Of a DNA stretch of 47,930 bases, positions 42,179 to 47,930 are shown piece by piece (positions within the stretch are counted from its first letter, which is position 1; each line of letters starts with the position of its first letter). A program made the position numbers and the translations under genes. Origin of the DNA: Parachlorella kessleri. Its lineage: Eukaryota; Chlorophyta; Trebouxiophyceae; Chlorellales; Chlorellaceae. A model generated the notes under the pieces. That model saw only the letters and a list, made by a program, of their open reading frames with translations, was not told the origin of the DNA and did no database searches. The stretch is from positions 1 through 47,930 of the forward strand of contig BBXU01000018.1 in the NCBI GenBank assembly GCA_001598975.1, read 5' to 3'.

Positions 42179-43726
42179 TCAGAAGTACTTCACCTGCGGG
42201 TATGTTTCGGTGCATGTCAGCACGGGGCTGCTTGCTCACGGAGCCTGAGGCCTGAATTTGCTGACAAGTAAGCGACCTGCTCACAGCACCATGCTTGCAC
42301 ACATTCTGACAGTAGCTGCCATTAAGTATGGTTTCCACGCCTGCCATGCCTGTAGCATTAGTGGTCCCTGCCAGCTCACCATCTGCACCTCCTTCTTGTA
42401 AAGGCCGCATTTCTCATAAAAGCTCACGTTGTCCTCACTGCAGTCCAGGATGACCTTATAGCACCCGGCCTTCTCGGCCAGGTCTATCAGGGCCTCAATA
42501 ACCCTGCAAGCAAGCAGGCACACAAGCGAGCCAGCGCAAACGTTAGGCGCACCTCCCTATTGTTGTCATGTGCAAGGAGTTCTGTACTTCAGCCCTTCAA
42601 TCCCTGAACCCTTTAAGAATAAGCCGATAGGAAGCAGCACAACAAACCCAACCAAACCTATCGCAAGATAGGGTATGCTAGTCGTCTGAGGATTGCCAGG
42701 CGCACCTGATGCCCAGGCGCAGCCCCCGATAGGTGCTGTCCACCACCACATCCTCAATGTGCCCGCACTGCAACTCCCAGGGAGGGCAGATCAGCCGATA
42801 AAAGCAGAGTCGGTGGGTGGGTGGATGGGTAGCGGCGACGGCGTCAGCTACAAGCAACCAAACCCTGACTGAGGCTACCCTGCTGGAGTGCAGACAGCGG
42901 CAGAGGCAGCAGCCTTGCGCTGTAGCAGTGAGCCCACCTTCCCGCAGTTGCGAATAAACTTGTGCTCGATCAGCAGCGTGGCGGTGGCAATAATTTTCTG
43001 CTTATCTAGGTCTGCAGCAGCAGGGCAAGGTAAGTTGCATATTGCACTTCATATATATGGCCGCATTGTCCTACCAGACGAACAAGGCTGGGAACGTGGC
43101 AGGAATGAGACTCCGCGCCCCATCTGTCCAACCCACCTTCGATAACGACAATTTTGTAGTCGTCCTTCCGCCGCCCAATCTCGGCATACTGGGCTGCAGG
43201 GCAGAGAGCAGGGGGTTAAAGTCTGGCCTGGCACGATACGCACCTCAAACAGCAAGGAGCTCTAAAACTATTACAGTGCCAGTGCCAGCTGCTCTTGATC
43301 TAGCAAAAGCTCCTTACCTTCAAAGGCTGCTTGGTCATAATCCCCTACCTTAGTCAGCTGTGACAGCAGTTCCAAGTAGCCTGCACCATAGTGTGCCACC
43401 AAGTTGACATTGGTGTTTCCGCAGTTGTCAAACCACCATATAGCTAGCGGCGCTCTAGCTCTGAGGGGAGGTCTTGGCGCACATCCATGACAAAACACTT
43501 TGGGCCAATCAATTCCGCAAACTTTCGCGCTGGTCGAGCAGCGGCCAGGTCGCCGGCACGTTGCTGCAGAAGTCTACCAGGGCCAGCTGGTCACTGCAGC
43601 TCCCAACCTTGAGGTGCAGAGGAACACACAGCCGCCACGGTAGCCAGAACTTGACAAGCTGGCCTTACCCTTATTGTAATCACCCATCTGGAGCTGGCGC
43701 GTCTCAGTGCGAGTTTGTGGCTGCAT
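42179..43726 (-). CDS. GNA1: Glucosamine-6-phosphate N-acetyltransferase
   Basis: Predicted 150-aa GNAT enzyme that makes N-acetylglucosamine-6-phosphate from acetyl-CoA and glucosamine-6-phosphate, en route to UDP-GlcNAc. Exons: 43726-43669, 43380-43318, 43193-43137, 43011-42938, 42767-42706, 42503-42380, 42193-42179. The exon 1-2 join rebuilds QMGDYNKGYLELLSQLTKVG, the conserved GNA1 N-terminus. Then come RKDDYKIVVIED, KQKIIATATLLIEHKFIRNC, GHIEDVVVDSTYRGLRLG (acetyl-CoA loop) and YKVILDCSEDNVSFYEKCGL. The final exon is only 15 nt (VKYF and stop), restoring the usual QMVKYF ending. Length equals the family (about 150). The 15-nt exon is supported by the conserved end, phase and an AG acceptor. 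Confidence 0.93.
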
Positions 43727-44830
43727 GGCGGTGTTCTCCTTGCAGGTCTTAGTCCCTGCGTAGAGATCGTGGGTCAACGTACGGTTTTCTGACGTAACAC
43801 AGTGTCAGCAACCCCGTCAGCAAGCTGAGGGCAGCCGTGAGGGCTGTCTGCAACAACTGTCGCAGTGCCAGCGCCAAAGGTAGCTGTGTCCAACAGCGGC
43901 GAATTGGTCCTCGTTGGTAGGCGTACCTGAGGCTACTTTTTCCTGGTAAGCACCAGCGGAGACCGCGACGCTTGCTGTTGCCATGCCAGCACCAGACAGG
44001 ACGCTCTGCGGTCCCTAAGTAGCTCCAAACAGTCAAGTGGTCCTGGTGGATGAGAAGAGCCGGCAATTGTAAACAAAACGGCCAGGAATCGGAAGGAATG
44101 CATGTCAAAAATTGCTGAGTCATATTTGTCACCCATGTGTCGTCTGGGTCGTTGGTGAGTGGCAGGTGTTAAACGGAATATGTTCATCTAGGGTGGCAGG
44201 CAATGCGATCAGAAAGGAGGTACGGATAGACTGGGCTGACAGGGGTCTCTGCAGTTATTAGCATGGGTAACAGGTAATGCGAACAGGTAGGAGAGCTGGG
44301 CTGGACTGACAGGGCTGGATGCAGACTGAGCCTGAGTGTTGCCTGAGTTATGCTCTGTGTCTTGCCTTTACTTAGTCTGGTAGGGCGGTGTGCAAGGGTT
44401 GCCTGTGGGTGCACATGTGGGATAGGTTTCAAGTACTGTACTGCCGCACTTCACACCAGCAGTCTTGGGACCCACATCTGACAGCAAGCAACTGCGACTT
44501 GCCGCTGATGGGGGAAGGTCACCACTCACTGAGTTGTGCAGGAGCAATTTCTCTACCAGCAGACGGACTACTGTGGCCAAAATCACTGGCAGTTTTGTGT
44601 ACACCAAAATATTACGATAAATAGGACCAAGGTATTCTTGGAGGCAGGCATGCTAGGATGGTAACTGAGACGTACTGCCCGCTCCATATAGCTAGTTGAG
44701 AACATGCGAGGAACATCACAGCGTACCGAGAAGCTCCCCCATGGGCCTGGCAAGCCACAAAACCCAGGGAGCGCACGCGGTGGCTGCATATATCTGCCAC
44801 CTGCACAGGCATGAACTTCACCTCCTGCAG
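43727..44830. other. Intergenic region between GNA1 start and DUF212 stop, with two repeat copies
   Basis: 1.1 kb between two minus-strand genes, so it holds the GNA1 promoter and the DUF212 3' UTR. It carries two direct copies of the dispersed repeat (44190-44335). A minus-strand ORF (43749-44132) ending in a hydrophobic stretch has no recognised family and is not called. Confidence 0.6.
44190..44335 (+). repeat. Dispersed ~65-bp repeat, copies 4 and 5 in tandem
   Basis: Copy 4 (about 44190-44247, diverged: GGGTGGCAGGCAATGCGATC) is followed by copy 5 (about 44259-44330: AGCATGGGTAACAGGTAATG, then GCGAACAGGTAG, GAGCTGGGCTGGACTGACAG and GCTGGATGCAGA). Both face the same way as copies 1-3. The head-to-tail pair suggests local duplication or nested insertion. 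Confidence 0.75.
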
Positions 44831-46108
44831 CTATCTATAAGCAAGCCCCACCAGGTAGCCAACCACCACGCCCACAACAAAGCCTACTGCGACCTGCAGG
44901 CAGCCAAGCACATCTGCTTAGTCGAGCTCTCACTAATCGTGACCTCCTGCGCCTGATGCTTGCATGACACAATACCCACAGTGCCAAGCAAAACACCATG
45001 CGTATTTACCTGCAGCGGTGTGTGGCCTAATGTATCTTTTAGCGGGCTGCCATTTGCACTAACGGGGTGGTCCGGCGGCAGTTCTGTAATAATCATATTT
45101 AAAATGCTAGCCTGCTTCCCAGCGTGCAATCGCACACCGGTAGCGTCATACATCACCTGCAAAACACATAATCACACAACTTGACTTAGCTATTACACAG
45201 CACCTGTTGACTCTACAGAAAGGCATCCCGACCGTGGCACTACACGTTAAGTGCAAAAGCCACCTGCAGGATGTAGCCAGTTCCGTGGCTGGGGGACCCG
45301 ACGCACAGAGGGGGCAGGCAACCCCCCTTCCCCAGGTAGCACAGTGCGACCTTGGACCGACAAGAGGGAGGGGGGGAAGCGAGCCAGCTGCTGCTGTCAA
45401 ACTTACAACCAAGGAGAAGACCAGAGCGATGGCAAAATACCGGCTGTCTGTACCCTCTAGCACGCCGATGGCGGTTGTCATGCCCATAACCTGTATACAA
45501 GCAACTTCACAGCCAGCATCACTAATCATGCCGTACCAGCATGGGTTTTGAGGCGAGGTCAACAATCCTGAGCCTCAGGTTGGTGAAGGGCAACCTCCTT
45601 ACAGCCCAAGCTGCACTAGTCCTGCTCGCCAGCTGTTTTCTCACCAGAGCAGTGTGGCTGGACGGCATCCCGCCGGACCCAACTAGTCTGTTGTAGTCCC
45701 ACCTTCTCTCTATGTAATAGTGCCTGCATCCATCCCACGCAGGTAGCTGACATGATGAACCCTGAGTGACAACACAACAGCCACCGTACCGGGCACGACT
45801 AACTGCTGCCAACATTTTGAGGAAAACCGCACCGCTGCCGCAGGGGCAGTTCAAAGCTCACTTACGTGAAGACCTTAGCAACTTGGGCAATGAGGAAACC
45901 CATGAAGCCCGCAACAAGGGCACCTGTGGCATGATGCAGCGCAGTATTGCAAGCAAGTTAAGCAGGCGGCCTGCCAAAGCACCGCAGCAGAGCGGGTCCC
46001 ACTTGTCAAACGTCGCCGCTCACCATTATGGAAGAAGCCTGAGAATCCCCTGTTCACAGCAAGCTGTCCGGTACCCGTGTCCGCAACTGTTTCCACCAGG
46101 CTCCGCAT
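44831..46108 (-). CDS. DUF212 protein (acid phosphatase/vanadium-dependent haloperoxidase-related)
   Basis: Predicted 171-aa integral membrane protein. Exons: 46108-46024, 45923-45866, 45723-45645, 45490-45407, 45156-45010, 44893-44831. Family blocks in order: FFHNGALVAGFMGFLIAQVA (first TM), RRWDYNRLVGSGGMPSSHTA (the PSSH phosphatase-like motif), SRYFAIALVFSLV (TM), VMYDATGVRLHAGKQASILN, DTLGHTPLQV and a last TM (VAVGFVVGVVVGYLVGLAYR). The PSSH and LGHTP motifs resemble PAP2 phosphatase sites, but catalytic activity is unproven in the family; plant members are plastid or membrane proteins of unknown function. The ATG at 46108 (MRSLVETVADTG) is the first in the open frame; no clear transit peptide is seen, so an upstream exon cannot be excluded. 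Divergent from SRP9, 430 bp away. Confidence 0.88.
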
Positions 46109-46538
46109 GGTGCCCTCGTATTGATGAGTATGCAAATCCTGGGCACGATGCAGGCTAGGGCTGGGCACAGCCAAGGAAATACTGGGCAGCGTCCAAAAGG
46201 GGCCTATAACAGAGGGTACTCAAGCCAGGAGGAAAGCGCTGCCTGGGGATGGCCACACCAATCATCAACGCAAAGCACACCACGCAAATACATCCGTGAA
46301 TCGGTCCGTGAGGGAAAACAGTCACGGAGACAGTGTAGTGCTCAGGCTGTCCTGCCTGAAACTGAAAGCTGTGCGATCGATACGACTAAGTAGGACAGCC
46401 AGGACAACCGATCAGCAGAAAACCCTCCCTTCCATGCAATAAGCCGACAATATAGGCCATGTTCCGATCATTCCTGTAGCTTGTTGTCAACTCTTAACCT
46501 GTCATCTAGGATTTGTTGGTGAAGACAGCACCTACAGC
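46109..46538. promoter_or_regulatory. Divergent intergenic region between DUF212 and SRP9
   Basis: 430 bp between divergent start codons, holding both 5' UTRs and promoters. No clear TATA box or coding exon was recognised, though an upstream targeting-peptide exon for DUF212 could lie here. Confidence 0.4.
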
Positions 46539-47378
46539 ATGTACATCGAAAGCTGGGACAGCTTCTACCAGCAGGCAGAGGAACTGTATAGGCGGAACCC
46601 CCTCAGAACTAGATATGTGACCAAGTTGCGGCAGTGTGACGGCAAGCTGGTGCTCAAGGTCACCGACGACAACACGGTAAGGGCATGCTCCTGGCGGGTG
46701 GCCCAAGGTTGCTAGCTCTGTGTGCTGTCCACATTGTGGCAAAGTCTCACAGGTCTCCTGATGTGCCAAGTGTCACCACCATCGTGCAGGTTCTCCAGTA
46801 TAAGACAGACCAGCAGGCGGACCTGAAGAAGGTCGACAAGTTGAATCAGCTGTTCTTCTCCTTGATGGCAACTGGAGAAGCACCGCCGGCAGGTAAGGAA
46901 GCAGAACCAAGGTGTTGCACTGCTTTATATGTGTTCTGCGTTACAAGAACGAGCCCGCCAGGGATGGGAGCTGCTGGGGCCCAGGCTATTGAGCCTCTTG
47001 GGCACGTTGTGGCCAAACCGCCGGCAGTTTGGGCTAGTTGAGCAGTAGGCGTCAATCAGTCAGGTAGTTGTTAGCAAGCCAGGCACCGGCAGCGTGGGGA
47101 AGCTGGTAGCGAGCAATGGCTCCTGATGGAAACCCCACGTTCGTATTTGCCGTGCCCGGGGGCTTGCTGATACCTACCTGATCCGCTTGGTTGACCCTGG
47201 CCTGGGCAGTAGCGGCGGATGCTCCCTTATCACAGTCTGCCTTTGCTTGGCACCACTGCTTGTAGGAGATGTTGAGATGGCCACGGAGGCCTCGTCGCAG
47301 CAGCAACAGCAGAAGCGAACGCCGCAGCAACAGCAGCAGCAAGTAGGCAAAGCAGGGAAGACACGGCGAAAAGGGTAG
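46539..47378 (+). CDS. SRP9: Signal recognition particle 9-kDa subunit
   Basis: Predicted 117 aa; with SRP14 it binds the Alu domain of SRP RNA and arrests translation during ER targeting. Exons: 46539-46676, 46790-46892, 47266-47378. The core matches SRP9: MYIESWDSFYQQAEELYRRN, RTRYVTKLRQCDGKLVLKVT, LQYKTDQQADLKKVDKLN and LFFSLMATG. The last exon adds a tail with two Gln runs and a basic end (GKAGKTRRKG). Human SRP9 is 86 aa, so the tail of about 35 residues is an extension; basic Lys/Arg tails on SRP Alu proteins often contact RNA, though that role here is inference. A TGTAA signal follows closely. Confidence 0.94.
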
Positions 47379-47930
47379 CTGCCCGCTGCCCCACCACTGT
47401 AAGACCCTTGTGAGCCTCCCAAGTGCCTTATATGTGCCAGCCGGACCATCACAGGCTGGCTGAGCGGAAAAGGGTGCAACAACGCAGATTAACATGAGCA
47501 GGCAGAAATAGGTTGCTGATGTGGAATTCAACAACACACGCAATGAAATTAATACAGGCTGCTTGACTGGCCCTCATGACAAGCATTAGTCCCATGTTGA
47601 AGCAATCATGGCAATAGCCATGTACGCTGCTAGGCATGCATTGCAAAGCATGCCTGTCACACCAGCACGGCAGGCTCGTAATTGTGTTGTGAGAGCCTGC
47701 AAATGCCTACCAGCTCAGTCATAGGCAACCTTCTGCTTACAAACACATGTCAGACCATGTTGGTTCCTAGCTTGCATGACTGCCAAGAGCCCTTTGGCTG
47801 CCACCAAACAAGCATTGTGCTAACTACTGTCCTTGCACACTCTTCATCCTCTCAACCGTCACAACATGCTATTTGAGCCTAAACAGCCCAGATCTCAGGC
47901 AAGACACAGAACATTACTGGCTCAGAAATC
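47379..47930. other. SRP9 3' flank to window end
   Basis: 552 bp downstream of SRP9. After the polyadenylation candidate I see no exon, repeat or RNA gene that I can support. The flank may belong to the next gene outside the window. Confidence 0.6.
47398..47402 (+). terminator. Putative TGTAA polyadenylation signal of SRP9
   Basis: TGTAA begins 20 nt after the SRP9 stop codon. This is the closest stop-to-motif spacing in the window and would give a very short 3' UTR. Confidence 0.5.

Noticed and set aside
43440..43610. Open minus-strand frame in GNA1 intron 1 (contains RKFAELIGPKCFVMDVRQD)
   Set aside because: It looks protein-like, but GNA1 exons 1 and 2 join directly in phase and rebuild the conserved N-terminus, so it is treated as chance.
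43749..44132. 127-codon minus-strand ORF with a hydrophobic segment upstream of GNA1
   Set aside because: No family match and no splice signals linking it to GNA1; most likely promoter or 5' UTR sequence.
1..47930. tRNA, rRNA, CRISPR or prophage features
   Set aside because: I looked for T-loop-like GTTCGANNC contexts, direct-repeat arrays and phage-type genes on both strands and found none that hold up.

Overview
The window is 47.9 kb of nuclear DNA from a plant-lineage microalga, most likely a chlorophyte green alga (Chlorophyceae or Trebouxiophyceae; I cannot separate these by eye). The reasons are: GC-rich, intron-dense, compact genes with GT-AG introns; a PTS2-type glyoxysomal malate dehydrogenase; a nuclear Ycf20-like plastid protein; a plant-type papain/granulin protease; a plant/algal DUF212 protein; and a chlorophyte-style TGTAA motif soon after several stop codons. 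I see no rRNA, tRNA, CRISPR array, viral gene or intact transposon.

Fifteen protein-coding genes were rebuilt exon by exon. Reading phase is consistent across every junction given. In order they are: membrin Qb-SNARE (+, 159-1593); nucleoporin NUP35 (-, 1786-3577); XAP5/FAM50 (+, 4132-7937); an extended-synaptotagmin-like SMP/C2 protein (-, 9087-14680); a KLHDC4-type Kelch protein with an IQ motif (+, 14999-19670); TPX2 (-, 19985-23482); an RD21-like cysteine protease with granulin domain (+, 23728-27168); an organellar SSB fused to a helix-turn-helix region (-, 28286-30243); a receptor-like TKL protein kinase (+, 30669-35521); a SAP plus double HN1/Jupiter-repeat protein (-, 36091-37374); glyoxysomal malate dehydrogenase (-, 38381-41012); a Ycf20-like protein (+, 41308-41877); glucosamine-6-phosphate N-acetyltransferase (-, 42179-43726); a DUF212 protein (-, 44831-46108); and SRP9 (+, 46539-47378).

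The genes do not form a pathway. They are housekeeping or cell-biology genes packed mostly in alternating orientation. Six divergent pairs share 5' intervals of 245-554 bp, and convergent or tandem intervals of about 0.2-1.1 kb hold the 3' flanks and most of the repeats.

I found no obvious new multi-gene system. The points most worth a second look are protein architectures (receptor-like kinase, SSB-HTH fusion, SAP-HN1 double repeat, a C2A domain split by about 240 disordered residues), unusual splicing (an 8-nt first coding exon, a 15-nt last exon, two GC-AG introns in one gene, tandem intron units that copy a splice donor), a perfect 32-bp palindrome at the TPX2 stop codon, and a short dispersed repeat family with five copies. 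All homology calls come from remembered family motifs; no search was run.
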